Source: JABDMH01 sp965223025 (lineage in GTDB: Bacteria > Bacteroidota > Bacteroidia > Chitinophagales > Saprospiraceae). From it: 64,000 nt of DNA. Position 1 is the stretch's first letter. Every line of letters starts with the position of its first letter. The stretch is taken from positions 558,001 to 622,000 of the forward strand of contig CBDCVP010000023.1 of the NCBI GenBank assembly GCA_965223025.1, given 5' to 3'. The position numbers were made by a program, and so were the translations under genes. Below the pieces are notes generated by a model. That model ran no database searches, was not told the origin of the DNA, and saw only the letters and a program-made list of their open reading frames with translations. Shown in pieces: positions 11,146-20,562 of the stretch.

Positions 11146-11265
11146 CACATTTTTCTTTGATGGGAAGATACGGATAATTTGGGTGTGGGTGTGTAAGACG
11201 TGAGGGTGCTGATGAGTAATGTGGACCCTCTCACTTCACATGCGTACTAAATGCTTTGATGGTTA

Positions 11266-13002
11266 CTAAACATTCAGATCTTTAATAATGGTGTCGATCT
11301 TGTCATCGAGGCTGGCTTTTACCTCATCATATTGATCAACACTCGCGAGTGGTGTCTGGACACTGACATAGAACTTGATCTTTGGCTCCGTGCCTGAAGG
11401 GCGAGCTGAGATGATGGATCCCTTGTTGGTGATAAACTGCAAAACATTGGATGAGGGAAAATCAATCGTATCAACTTTACCTGTCATGATGTCCTTGGAG
11501 ACGCCTTCTTGATAATCGATCAGGGTGACGATTTGTTCACCAGCTAATTGTTGGGGGGGCTGAGCTCTAAAATTCTGCATCATTTCTTGAATCTCTTCTG
11601 CTCCTGACTTTCCCTTTTTGGTGAAGGAAACCAAGCGTTCCTGGTAACATCCATACTCAACATACATTTCCAACAGAGCTCCGTACAAACTAGTCCCCCG
11701 GTCCTTGTGGTAAGCGGTCATCTCCGCAATGATGGCCGCCGACACCACCGCATCTTTATCTCTTACTAGATCTCCGACTAGGTATCCATAGCTTTCTTCA
11801 CCACCGGCGATAAACACCTTCTCACCCTCAAGGGCTGCAATTCGTGCAGCTATGTATTTAAATCCAGTGAGGGTATTGTAACATGTGACGTTTTTGGAAG
11901 CGGCGATCTTATCCAGTAGGTAGGAGGTCACAATGGTCTTGACGATGAACTGGTTACCATCCAATTTTCCATGTCTTTCCCAAGCATCCAGCAAATAATG
12001 GATGATCAGTGCTCCGGTCTGGTTTCCATTCAATAATATAAACTGACCATTGTTGTCCTGCACCGCAATACCCACACGATCGGCATCGGGATCGGTAGCC
12101 AAGATCAAGTCTGCATCCACTTCTTTTCCTTTGGCTAGGGCCATGGACAGAGCTTCCTGTTCTTCCGGATTGGGATAGATCACAGTTGGAAAATTGCCAT
12201 CTGGTTGCACCTGTTCTTCAACCATCATCACATTGGTGAATCCGAAGCGCCTGAGTGCATTTGGTACGGATGGTGCGCCTGTACCGTGAATGGGCGAGAA
12301 GACTATCTTCAGGTCGTGCTGATTCCTTATCTCATTTTTTGAAATGGAGAGAGGAATTAGACTTGATAAGTATTTCTCATCGATCTCTGCTCCAATCGTA
12401 GTGATGCTGTCTTCGATGGGCTGGAATTTGACTTCATCTATCGATTGGATAGCACGGACCTCCTGTATGATCATTGAGTCATGAGGCGAAATCACTTGAG
12501 CTCCATCAGACCCATAGACTTTGTAACCATTGTATTCCTTTGGATTATGCGAAGCAGTCACCATCACGCCACTATGACAATTTAGTTCGCGAATGGCAAA
12601 GGATAATTCTGGAGTTGGTCGAAGCGATTCAAAAAAGTAGACCTGGAAACCATTACCTGAAAAAACATTGGCTGCGGTTCGGGCAAAAAGGGGAGAACGA
12701 TTTCTGCTGTCGTGTGCGATAGCCACCTTGATGGTCTCGCCGCCATAGGTCTTTTTTAGAAAATTGGCTAGTCCTTGAGTGGCCATTCCAATCGTATAAA
12801 CATTCACTCGATTCGATCCCGGTCCCATAATACCTCTGAGTCCACCGGTACCAAAATCAAGATCCTTATAAAAAGAGTCGGTGAGGGCTTCAAACTGTTC
12901 CTCCTCGAGCATTTTTCGGATTTGCGCTTTTGAATCTTCATCGTAATTTCCATCCAACCATGTTTGGATGGTGGTTTTAATTTCTGGTCGTAAATTGCTC
13001 AT
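11266..13002 (-). CDS. Phospho-sugar mutase (phosphoglucomutase/phosphomannomutase, PgcA-like)
   Basis: A 578-residue cytosolic alpha-D-phosphohexomutase that interconverts hexose-1- and hexose-6-phosphates. Motifs are in order: the active phosphoserine loop TASHNPKEYNGYK (Ser151), the magnesium loop DPDADR (304-309), the sugar-specificity loop GGEESYGYLVGD, and the C-terminal phosphate-binding loop RPSGTEPKIKF. The length of about 580 residues fits the PgcA/PGM2-like subgroup of Bacteroidota and Firmicutes rather than the 450-residue ManB/GlmM type. The gene stands alone between a sulfatase and the Sua5 gene, all on the minus strand. Confidence 0.95.
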   Translation of the reverse strand: MSNLRPEIKTTIQTWLDGNYDEDSKAQIRKMLEEEQFEALTDSFYKDLDFGTGGLRGIMGPGSNRVNVYTIGMATQGLANFLKKTYGGETIKVAIAHDSRNRSPLFARTAANVFSGNGFQVYFFESLRPTPELSFAIRELNCHSGVMVTASHNPKEYNGYKVYGSDGAQVISPHDSMIIQEVRAIQSIDEVKFQPIEDSITTIGAEIDEKYLSSLIPLSISKNEIRNQHDLKIVFSPIHGTGAPSVPNALRRFGFTNVMMVEEQVQPDGNFPTVIYPNPEEQEALSMALAKGKEVDADLILATDPDADRVGIAVQDNNGQFILLNGNQTGALIIHYLLDAWERHGKLDGNQFIVKTIVTSYLLDKIAASKNVTCYNTLTGFKYIAARIAALEGEKVFIAGGEESYGYLVGDLVRDKDAVVSAAIIAEMTAYHKDRGTSLYGALLEMYVEYGCYQERLVSFTKKGKSGAEEIQEMMQNFRAQPPQQLAGEQIVTLIDYQEGVSKDIMTGKVDTIDFPSSNVLQFITNKGSIISARPSGTEPKIKFYVSVQTPLASVDQYDEVKASLDDKIDTIIKDLNV

Positions 13003-13079
13003 CAGTGATTTAGTTAAGTGCTTAGGTATTCATCTCGAGTGCCTCTGAAATTTGCTTTCAAATGGAAACTTACATTAAT

Positions 13080-14072
13080 CTACCGTGCTTTTTCTAAATA
13101 AGGATATGATTGTTTTCTTTCGGCTCTTTGCAGTCTATCGTTCATCGTGACTCCAAGGCCCTTCTGCGGTAATTTCTCCACCAATATGATATCGAGGTTT
13201 AGTTTATCCATGAGCCTAAGTGCATGGTAGAGACGGTGGCCAGCTTCAGTCAGGTCACCTTTGCCACTCAAAACGATCTGATGTGTGAGCGGGACCTCCT
13301 TTTGTTGAGCTTCGAGTGAAATCGTGCCTGTCCTATCTAAATCGTAAGACTTCAATGCTTCGCGTATGTTGTAAACCACCCGGATGGGGGTCTTCGGTGC
13401 ATAGTGATGCGGAAGCATGCCTGGACTAAGAGGGGCACTTGCGGCATCATGCTTAGCATCTACCTTCATCTGTAGCTCCTCTTCAATCTGCTCCTGAGTG
13501 ATGGCGCCAAATCGGTAGATCGCCGGTTTTTCCCCGTCAAAGCCAAGGATCGTGGATTCCAAGCCATGTGTGCACACCCCACCATCCAAGATGTAATCTA
13601 TATGATCACCCAATTGAGCGTTTACATGTGCCGCACTCGTCGGGCTGATGTAGCCAAATGGATTGGCGCTAGGCGCGGCCAGTGGAAACGAGAGTGATTG
13701 TAATAGGTTGATAGTCAGAGGATGGTCTGGAATCCTGATGGCCACTGTAGCAAGACCGCTGCAGACTATATCCGGTACTATCTGTTTTCTTGGCAGGATC
13801 ATGGTTAGCGGTCCGGGCCAAAACACTTCTCCGAGATGTTGAGCTTTCGCGGGGATATCCTCCACATAAGTCAGTAGTTGATCTCGTTCGGCGATATGCA
13901 AGATCAAGGGATTGTGGTGGGGCCGATTTTTTACGTTATAGATCTTTTGTACAGCACCCTCGTTCAGGGCATTGGCAGCAAGCCCATATACCGTCTCGGT
14001 GGGTATCCCGACCAGACCACCTTCTTGCGCGATCTGCACTGCTGTCGATATGTCCTGACCAATCTCCGCCAT
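13080..14072 (-). CDS. sua5: Threonylcarbamoyl-AMP synthase (Sua5 type)
   Basis: Makes threonylcarbamoyl-AMP from threonine, bicarbonate and ATP, the first step of t6A37 formation on ANN-decoding tRNAs. The YrdC domain comes first, with GIPTETVYGL, then K-N-R-P (about residues 48-51) and the PLAAPSANPFG loop. A linker and a C-terminal Sua5 domain (about 210-330) follow, with SPGMLPHHYAPKTP at the junction. The two-domain length of about 330 residues separates it from short TsaC. I use the ATG at 14072; a TTG directly before it is in frame. A TACATTTT box lies immediately upstream, with a TTTG 18 bases earlier, but it abuts the start codon and is only a weak promoter candidate. Confidence 0.95.
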   Translation of the reverse strand: MAEIGQDISTAVQIAQEGGLVGIPTETVYGLAANALNEGAVQKIYNVKNRPHHNPLILHIAERDQLLTYVEDIPAKAQHLGEVFWPGPLTMILPRKQIVPDIVCSGLATVAIRIPDHPLTINLLQSLSFPLAAPSANPFGYISPTSAAHVNAQLGDHIDYILDGGVCTHGLESTILGFDGEKPAIYRFGAITQEQIEEELQMKVDAKHDAASAPLSPGMLPHHYAPKTPIRVVYNIREALKSYDLDRTGTISLEAQQKEVPLTHQIVLSGKGDLTEAGHRLYHALRLMDKLNLDIILVEKLPQKGLGVTMNDRLQRAERKQSYPYLEKAR

Positions 14073-14370
14073 CAAAAATGTACCTATTTGCTACTGACCA
14101 CAAAAATAGGAGATTTTGCATGGACCCCGTACCAGTGAGTGTGCTCTGGAATGTACCACCTTCAGAAAATTTGCTGATTTAAGGTGAGATTTTCACTATT
14201 TGAGGATTGGCTGTCGGTTGAGTATCAGCCGATTGAGAAAAATGAATCGATCGTCAAAAGAACCGTTTTTGATTAGTCATCTTTTCGGAGGGCACCCACT
14301 ATTTTTTTCCCATAGATTTTTCGTGATAAGCAGACTGGGAGTGGAATGGCATCAACGGTCATACTTGGCA

Positions 14371-16044
14371 CTATAGTAAGGTCTTAAAAACGGGTCGTTT
14401 CGGAGTGATGTCACCCATTCGCTCCTTCTTGGCTGCCTCAAAAGCGCTGAAATTTCCCTCAAAAAAGATCAGCTGGCCGTTGTCTTCGTAAGACAGAATA
14501 TGCGTAGCCAATCGATCAATAAACCATCGATCATGCGAGATCATCAGCACACAGCCGGCGAATGCCTCGATCGCCTCCTCCAGGGCACGCAGGGTATTCA
14601 CATCAATATCGTTGGTTGGTTCGTCAAGCAGCAGTACATTGCCACCTTCCTTCAGAGTCATAGCCAGGTGAAGACGATTGCGTTCTCCTCCAGACAGCAT
14701 ACCCACTTTTTTTTGTTGATCACTGCCTGTAAAATTGAAGCGAGCTAAATAGGCACGGGCATTGACCTCTGTCTGGGCAATCTTGATGACTTCATTGCCT
14801 TGGCTGATCACTTCATAAATGGTTTTGTCCGGTATTAGGTCCTTATGAGATTGATCAACATAGGCCAATTGAACCGTTGGACCAATCGTGATCTCCCCTT
14901 TGTCGGGTACTTCCTCCCCCATGATCATACGAAACAAGGTTGATTTACCTACTCCATTGGGCCCGATGATACCAATGATGGCGTTCTTCGGTACCGACAT
15001 AGTAAGGTCATTGATTAAGACTCGACGATCATAGGCTTTTTGCAGGTTTTTGATATCAATGACCAAGTCACCAAGCCGTGGACCTGGAGGGATGTATAGC
15101 TCCAACTTCGATTCTCTTTCCTTAGTTTCAGCATGCGTCATAGCCTCATAGGCTTTCAATCTGGCTTTCCCTTTGCTTTGTTTTGCCTTTGGATTCAACC
15201 TGGTCCATTCCAATTCTCTTTTCAGTACCTTTTGACGTTTAGATTCTGCTTTTTCTTCCTGTGCGAGTCGCTTGGATTTTTGATCGAGCCAGCTGCTGTA
15301 ATTCCCTTCCCATGGAATTCCCTCACCCCGGTCGAGTTCCAAAATCCAACCGGCCACATTGTCCAGAAAATACCGATCATGCGTCACGGCGATCACCGTA
15401 CCTGGAAAAGAGCGTAGAAATTGCTCTAGCCAATGGACGCTTTCCGCATCGAGATGGTTGGTAGGTTCATCTAAAAGAAGAATGTCTGGCTTGCTCAACA
15501 GAAGACGACAGAGTGCTACACGCCTGCGCTCTCCACCTGATAAGACCTTCACCAAGGCATCATCAGGTGGACACCTCAGAGCGTCCATAGCCACCTCTAG
15601 CGTATGATCGAGCTCCCATGCATTCAGGTGATCCATTTTCTCCAGTAGCTCGCCTTGAGCTTCGACTACCTTCATCATCTCATCATCACTCATTGGTTCA
15701 GCCAGTTTGGCAGACACATCTTCGTAGGCATTCACTACATCGACGATATGCTGTACCCCCTCCTTCACGACCTCCTTTACGGTCTTGCTTTCGTCCAGCT
15801 CTGGCTCTTGCTGTAGGTATCCGATTTGGTATTCTTCCTGGTCAAAGGATACTTTACCTAGGTAATTGTCGTCAATGCCGGCTATGATTTTTAGCAAGCT
15901 GGATTTACCTGATCCATTAAGGCCCAATACACCGATTTTGGCCCCGTAGAAGAATGAAAGCCAGATGTTTTTGAGCACCTGTTTGTTAGGTGGGAAGGTC
16001 TTGGTGACTCCTTCCATGGCGAATATTACTTTGTGATCGGACAT
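14371..16044 (-). CDS. ettA: Energy-dependent translational throttle protein EttA (ABC-F ATPase)
   Basis: A cytosolic ABC-F ATPase that binds the ribosomal E site and gates entry into elongation according to ATP/ADP. The 557-residue length is typical. The first nucleotide domain has Walker A GLNGSGKSS (41-49) and signature LSGGERRR; the second has GPNGVGKST and LSGGERNR. Both domains carry LLLDEPTNH/LLLDEPTND Walker B segments. The first domain has an arm insertion, and a basic interdomain linker rich in Lys and Arg (P-site tRNA interaction motif) spans roughly residues 245-320. There is no transmembrane domain. Flanking genes are housekeeping and on the same strand, but the gaps suggest separate transcription. 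Confidence 0.97.
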   Translation of the reverse strand: MSDHKVIFAMEGVTKTFPPNKQVLKNIWLSFFYGAKIGVLGLNGSGKSSLLKIIAGIDDNYLGKVSFDQEEYQIGYLQQEPELDESKTVKEVVKEGVQHIVDVVNAYEDVSAKLAEPMSDDEMMKVVEAQGELLEKMDHLNAWELDHTLEVAMDALRCPPDDALVKVLSGGERRRVALCRLLLSKPDILLLDEPTNHLDAESVHWLEQFLRSFPGTVIAVTHDRYFLDNVAGWILELDRGEGIPWEGNYSSWLDQKSKRLAQEEKAESKRQKVLKRELEWTRLNPKAKQSKGKARLKAYEAMTHAETKERESKLELYIPPGPRLGDLVIDIKNLQKAYDRRVLINDLTMSVPKNAIIGIIGPNGVGKSTLFRMIMGEEVPDKGEITIGPTVQLAYVDQSHKDLIPDKTIYEVISQGNEVIKIAQTEVNARAYLARFNFTGSDQQKKVGMLSGGERNRLHLAMTLKEGGNVLLLDEPTNDIDVNTLRALEEAIEAFAGCVLMISHDRWFIDRLATHILSYEDNGQLIFFEGNFSAFEAAKKERMGDITPKRPVFKTLL

Positions 16045-16154
16045 GGGCGGTTATGATGTAGGCAAGAGAGTGAGTATGGCCAGGTGATGGGAGTGATGGC
16101 GGATGCCAGTGCGGTGGTGATCGTGTGCGTTACTCATAATGATGTGCCAGGTTG

Positions 16155-16838
16155 TTACTGTTTTTTCGTTTGAGCATTCCTCATTCCTTTTCTGATGTTT
16201 CCATCTTGATTGGCCTGCCAGTATTGACCGCTTTCAACTTCGAGGCAGGTAAGCCACCCACCGCCATATGCATAGGTGTCGATGCATACCGTATGGCCAA
16301 AGTCTGCTACCAGACCATTTTTTCTAGCTGTATGACCACAAATTACGGTCTTATTGATTTGGTAAGGTAGTGGATGTTCATACTTGTCCCAAAATTTAGA
16401 CTGGTCCGACTGGCGGTGTAGGGGAGTACCGGGTTCTAGACCTGCGTGAACGAAGATATAATCATCGTATGTGTACAGGGATAATGCATCCTCCATAAAA
16501 GCCCAGTGGGTCTCAGGCACCAGCGACCAATCCTTTTGATGAAGCACACCATAAGAGGTGAGTGTCTCCGTTCCTCCGTAGCCCTTCCACCTTTCCAAAA
16601 AGATGGGATCAATTCTGGAACGCATCATCATGATCTCGTGATTACCCTTCAAATTGACAAACTTGTAGTCGGTTGCACGATCCAAAATCCACTGAATAAC
16701 ATGTTTTGATCTCGGACCTCGATCGACATAGTCTCCCAAAAAGACCACCGTGTCATCCTTAGTGGGTGCCACTTTGTCAAAAATGGTTTCTAGAGCTTTT
16801 AAACATCCGTGTATATCACCGACAGCATATACAGCCAT
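16155..16838 (-). CDS. PPP-family metallophosphoesterase (serine/threonine phosphatase-like)
   Basis: A 227-residue cytosolic calcineurin-like phosphoesterase with the PPP-family motifs GDIHG (7-11), GDYVDRG (35-41) and GNHE (65-68), plus FVHAG and a late CGHT histidine motif. It resembles the bacterial ApaH/PrpA-like phosphatases; the substrate could be phosphoprotein or a dinucleoside polyphosphate and cannot be set from sequence. A promoter with full consensus lies immediately upstream (16861-16891), giving a predicted leader of under 25 bases. Confidence 0.93.
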   Translation of the reverse strand: MAVYAVGDIHGCLKALETIFDKVAPTKDDTVVFLGDYVDRGPRSKHVIQWILDRATDYKFVNLKGNHEIMMMRSRIDPIFLERWKGYGGTETLTSYGVLHQKDWSLVPETHWAFMEDALSLYTYDDYIFVHAGLEPGTPLHRQSDQSKFWDKYEHPLPYQINKTVICGHTARKNGLVADFGHTVCIDTYAYGGGWLTCLEVESGQYWQANQDGNIRKGMRNAQTKKQ

Positions 16839-16860
16839 AGTGCTAATTTTTGCGCGGCGA

Positions 16861-16891
16861 CAAAGGTAGTGTCTCTGATCACAATGACAAA
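16861..16891 (-). promoter_or_regulatory. Bacteroidota-type promoter of the phosphoesterase gene
   Basis: On the minus strand the sequence reads TTTG, then 19 bases, then TACCTTTG. This is an exact fit to the known Bacteroidota housekeeping consensus TTTG-N19-TAnnTTTG. The expected transcription start is about 15-20 bases before the ATG at 16838. Confidence 0.7.
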
Positions 16892-17055
16892 GAGTTCTGC
16901 AAAGATAGAATCATAATGTAGCTTTACCTATGGTGGTTGCATTGGTCGGACTCTATGACCTTGAGCTGTTGGTCGCTCTGCAACCTTCCATAGCGATCCA
17001 TTGTTTACCAATGATTGTTGAGATATGCTCAAATGATTCATGAAAAAAGTAGGAG

Positions 17056-17592
17056 ATGACTTATAAGATACTGGCTTTTGGTGCCAGCAGCAGTAGAAAA
17101 TCGATCAATAAACAGTTTGCCATTTATGCAGCAAATCAGGTAGAGGATGCCGAGGTGCAGATCCTGGATCTCAATGATTTTGAGATGCCCATCTTTAGCG
17201 TAGACCGGCAGAATAAAAATGGCATTCACCCCCTGGCTATTGACTTTAAAAAATATATTGCGGAGTGTGACGGTATTATTATTTCATTGGCAGAACACAA
17301 TGGTGCTTATTCAGCGGCTTTTAAGAACATTTTTGACTGGATTTCTCGTATTGAGAAGAATGTCTGGGAGGATAAACCCATGCTGTTGCTTTCAACTTCA
17401 CCTGGGGGTAGGGGAGGAAGTACCGTTTTATCCATAGCGGTGGATAAATTTCGTCGCATGAATGAACAGGTCGTGGCAGGGATTTCATTGCCCTATTTCC
17501 ACAAGAATTTCTCTACAGAAGAAGGCGTGATAGATCCCGATTTGGCCACCGAGCTGGCTGAGAAGATTGCGGAGTTTGCTGGAAGGCTTTAA
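17056..17592 (+). CDS. NAD(P)H-dependent FMN reductase family protein
   Basis: A 178-residue flavodoxin-fold protein of the NADPH-dependent FMN reductase/azoreductase-like family, probably cytosolic. The phosphate-binding loop is seen near the N-terminus (FGASSSRKSINKQFA), and the flavin-contacting loop STSPGGRGGS lies near residues 115-125. The middle segment SLAEHNGAYSAAFKNIFDW matches the conserved P-x-Y-N-G-type region, with E-H-N-G-A-Y replacing the proline. An AGGAG tract sits directly against the ATG, too close to be a normal ribosome-binding site. It stands alone on the plus strand, divergent from the phosphoesterase gene. Confidence 0.9.
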   Translation: MTYKILAFGASSSRKSINKQFAIYAANQVEDAEVQILDLNDFEMPIFSVDRQNKNGIHPLAIDFKKYIAECDGIIISLAEHNGAYSAAFKNIFDWISRIEKNVWEDKPMLLLSTSPGGRGGSTVLSIAVDKFRRMNEQVVAGISLPYFHKNFSTEEGVIDPDLATELAEKIAEFAGRL

Positions 17593-18136
17593 CCTGGACT
17601 TAAATATTAACTAGCCAAAGTCTTCATTGGTAGATGGGTCCCATCTGGCCCACAGAATTGGAGATCAGAAAGATGAAGTAAATGACTTAATACTGGATAC
17701 GACATTCAAGATCAAGAGCAGGGCAACTGTCTCCAAGACGAGTTTTTAGCATGTAGGATTTCCGAATCCAGTGCCACATTTTTCGAGTAGATGGCTGCTG
17801 GTGACGAGATTGTTTTGTAGCAGATCGTAGAAGGGAAACCGTGCATAGCAGGTACTTATGTGAGGTTTTCGATGATCAAGAGGTACTGCAGACTAAGTGC
17901 CTAAATTAATAAGTGGATGAAATTTTAGTTCTCTTGGATAGAACTTTTGCACATCTTATATGAATATTAATGCTAGGCAGTAATACTTCACTCAATAAAT
18001 AATCTTAGGATCCCCAGTGCAAGGTTGCCGTTGAATGCCTGACAAAGGCAGTGCAACTATTGGGATATTAGATACCATGACTTGTTGCATCATTGTGACA
18101 AACTACACATTAGATTGAGATAAATCAACCTATAAA
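17593..18136. other. Intergenic stretch without a gene
   Basis: About 540 bases with no supported ORF. It holds one copy of a two-copy dispersed element (17828-17855) and ends at a hairpin terminator. The base composition resembles decayed sequence rather than a coding region. Confidence 0.5.
17828..17855 (+). repeat. Dispersed short element, copy 1
   Basis: The core AAACCGTGCATA, preceded by TAGAAG and followed by GTAC, recurs at 29680-29707 with 23 of 28 positions identical. A second similar block, GATGATCAAGAG, follows 16 bases later. The origin is not known to me. The symmetric layout faintly resembles a degraded group II intron 3' end, but this is not established. Confidence 0.5.
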
Positions 18137-18167
18137 AAAATGCCCAACCAAGTAGGTCGGGCATTTT
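18137..18167. terminator. Bidirectional hairpin terminator
   Basis: AAAATGCCCAACC and GGTCGGGCATTTT form a 13-base-pair stem with one mismatch around a 5-base loop. It is A-rich before and T-rich after, so it can work in either direction. It lies 27 bases beyond the stop of the HhH/coiled-coil gene and probably ends the OmpA-HhH operon. Confidence 0.8.
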
Positions 18168-18193
18168 CCTCAGTGTGATAGGAAGCTCATTAG

Positions 18194-19117
18194 TTATCGT
18201 CCACCCGTGAGCTCATCTTGGAGTATTTGTAACTCTCTCCATCGTCCCTCAGCTGCCAGTGCTGCTTGCTGTGGCCAAGTGCCAGGATCGGCCAGTTGAT
18301 AACGAGATCCGGCAGCATCGAGTATATCTTGCAGCCTACTCACCTCAGTGTCGGCCAGTGCTCGCCAGGTAGTGATCCCTCCATTGTGCAGCAATTCGGC
18401 GATTTTAGGCCCAATGCCTTCGATGGCTTTCAGATCATCCTGATCGTATCGCTTGAGTAAGCCCAATTTGACCATTAATTTCTCCAGTTTAGAGTCGGTG
18501 CCTCCGAGCGTATCTGTCTTGCCAGTGTCGAGATCCTTCTGCAAAGAGATCAATTCAGACCACCTTCTATCCCGAGCTAGAGAAGCCTGCTGTGGCCAGG
18601 TCGTGGGATCAATGATGCGGTATTTATCCCCATATTTATCGAGAATAGCACGTAGGTCATCTGGAGACTTTGCGGCCAATTCAGACCAATTATTAATGCC
18701 ATTCTCTTTTAATACAGCATCCATCTTGGGCCCAATACCTTCGACAATTTGCAGATTGTCACTCGATAGGTTGGCATAGATGTCATCATCTTCGCCGGCG
18801 ATTCCAGCGGCCAAGCCACTAGCTACATCGCCCAGATCAAGGTCAGCTTGATTTTCCAGGGCGAGCCGAGCCTCTGCCAACTCGGTCTCAAGATTGCGGA
18901 CATTTGCTCTACATTGTGTCAAGGCACCCTCACAATCGCTTCTACCTTTTCTGCATCCCGCAAGATCTTCTTCGAGCGATTTGATGCGCAAGCTGAGCTC
19001 TTCTACCTCAGACTTATATTTCGACCAGATGGCCCATCCTGCTAGAAGACCTAACAAAAAGGGTAGTAGCCAAGCTAGCCACCAAGGAAAAGAACAAAAA
19101 CTCAGTAATAATATCAT
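18194..19117 (-). CDS. Membrane-anchored coiled-coil protein with two helix-hairpin-helix repeats
   Basis: A 307-residue protein of uncertain function. One membrane segment lies at about residues 8-32 (rich in Leu and Trp). A coiled coil follows at about 34-92, with four regularly spaced cysteines. Two homologous C-terminal repeats come next, each opening with an HhH-like core (VEGIGPKMDAVLKENGI and IEGIGPKIAELLHNGGI). Each repeat continues to a shared WPQQA(S/A)LA segment and an RW-EL helix. EGIGPK-type HhH units commonly bind DNA, but related units also occur in proteins not known to bind DNA. The gene lies 18 bases downstream of an OmpA-family gene, so the two are probably co-transcribed, linking the envelope to this protein. 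Confidence 0.8.
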   Translation of the reverse strand: MILLLSFCSFPWWLAWLLPFLLGLLAGWAIWSKYKSEVEELSLRIKSLEEDLAGCRKGRSDCEGALTQCRANVRNLETELAEARLALENQADLDLGDVASGLAAGIAGEDDDIYANLSSDNLQIVEGIGPKMDAVLKENGINNWSELAAKSPDDLRAILDKYGDKYRIIDPTTWPQQASLARDRRWSELISLQKDLDTGKTDTLGGTDSKLEKLMVKLGLLKRYDQDDLKAIEGIGPKIAELLHNGGITTWRALADTEVSRLQDILDAAGSRYQLADPGTWPQQAALAAEGRWRELQILQDELTGGR

Positions 19118-19135
19118 GACGGTTGGTTTATGCTT

Positions 19136-19951
19136 TTATTTAATGATTTGTAATTCGGTCCGACGATTCTGGGCTCTGCCAGCTTCTGTCTCATTGGTAG
19201 CCACAGGTGCAGTCTCACCTTTTGATACTGCTTTAATCTGAGCAGCCGGCACCCCTTTCTGAATCAAATAATTTTTCACTGTGTCAGCGCGACGTTGCCC
19301 CAGTATCATATTGGAAGCATTGCTCCCAATATTATCTGTGTGTCCGATCAGAGACACGGTCTCACCAGATGCTTTGACCCGGGTAGCCACTTGATCTAAG
19401 TATTCCTCAATCTCACGGTTGTCCAGTTTGTTGGTGGAACCAAAGGGGAAGCGGATGATGGTGCGATCTGGTATCGTTTCATCAATGCTATTGCTCTTCC
19501 GATAATTTCGGTAACTAATAGATGAGCTTAGCACATCTTTTTGTGCACCATCACTCACCTGTTTACCTACCAAGGTAATCCGATCATCGCCGATCGGAGG
19601 GCTTAGGAGTTTCTTAACCTGATTAGCTCTTGCTAGTCCCAGGTTCTCAAATGAAGTGCTGTTGGTTTCATCACTGCGGTAGAGCCCAGTGATCTCCAGA
19701 AGAGATCCCTCTTCCAGGCCTGCTATCAGATCAGCTTTGCATCTTTCCCAATCATCCCTAAGAACAGGTTCCATGTCTGACCAACGAAACATCAGGCAGT
19801 CCTGCATTCGCTCCTCCGGAGGGGGAGCTACTGCCTGTACTTCTTCTTCTGCCGCCAATGCCGTTCCACAGCACTCAGCTGCCGACTGACAATAGAACCA
19901 GCCTAACAGACACATCAAGAGAAGGCATAGTATAAGCACAAAATTTCTCAT
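19136..19951 (-). CDS. OmpA-family protein
   Basis: A 271-residue exported protein with an N-terminal hydrophobic segment (about 3-25, Leu/Cys-rich). A divergent middle domain (about 45-130) includes a DRITLVGKQVSDG segment, and the C-terminal OmpA peptidoglycan-binding domain spans about 165-271. In that domain FPFGSTNKLDN, SLIGHTDNIGSN and AQNRRTELQI carry the usual peptidoglycan-contact positions (the TD and the RR late in the domain). The middle segment looks like a degenerate second OmpA-like fold, since ITGLYRSDETN and LGLARANQVKKLL mimic GHTD and RA..V. It is the first gene of an operon with the HhH/coiled-coil gene. Confidence 0.88.
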   Translation of the reverse strand: MRNFVLILCLLLMCLLGWFYCQSAAECCGTALAAEEEVQAVAPPPEERMQDCLMFRWSDMEPVLRDDWERCKADLIAGLEEGSLLEITGLYRSDETNSTSFENLGLARANQVKKLLSPPIGDDRITLVGKQVSDGAQKDVLSSSISYRNYRKSNSIDETIPDRTIIRFPFGSTNKLDNREIEEYLDQVATRVKASGETVSLIGHTDNIGSNASNMILGQRRADTVKNYLIQKGVPAAQIKAVSKGETAPVATNETEAGRAQNRRTELQIIK

Positions 19952-20562
19952 AGGTCTATAGTTGGATTTTAATAAATACCATCTGATTTATTGGGGAAGG
20001 AAAAAAAATCAGAATCTTAGCCGATGTTGCAGATGTTTCGAATAGTTCCTCGGTCTCAGGTCTGCCTACAATTTACGTTTTTTTTCGATAAAAGTAGTGA
20101 CGCACGAAATTTTGATGGCAGGTGTCCTTCAAGACGTGTTTTACCCTCGTTTCTCCGACCTTGATGCAGGAGGTAGGACTTTCGGGAATATTTTATCTAC
20201 CTGAATAGGGGGAGGTGCAGTTATTGTTTCTGATCATTCAGGCTGGCGCTGCTGTTTTCCACCGCAAATCTGGTTGAGGTAGCAGCGCCATTAAAAAACG
20301 GAGGTAAGTACATCAAGTACAGGTCGTCGAATTCAAATGTGTTTTTCATTCGATCCGTGTGGACTTTGGTATGCTGGTACCATTGTTACTTGGGATGCAA
20401 GAGATGAGAGAACTCACTACCCTAATACTGAAGAAAGAATAGAAATAGATGAGAGTCTTTAGCTGTCAGCATTCTGAGAAGTAGGAGACTGAAGCAAGGA
20501 TGGTCGATGTGTCAACACATTCTGATTGATCAAAGAAAACCGGTCATGAAGATGGTATGGGA
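19952..20562. other. Intergenic stretch without a gene
   Basis: About 610 bases with no supported ORF between the OmpA-HhH operon start and the 3' end of the outer-membrane barrel gene. The only structure seen is the inverted repeat at 20244-20290. Confidence 0.5.
20244..20290. repeat. Perfect 10-base inverted repeat
   Basis: TGGCGCTGCT at 20244-20253 is exactly complementary to AGCAGCGCCA at 20281-20290, with 27 bases between. No T-run follows on either strand, so it is not a standard terminator. A structured RNA or a protein-binding site is possible. Confidence 0.5.

Noticed and set aside
17800..17900. Group II intron 3' end
   Set aside because: Only a faint stem-loop likeness; the catalytic triad and GUUC-type closing are not clear, and no reverse transcriptase remnant is visible upstream. 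Kept only as a hypothesis for the dispersed element.
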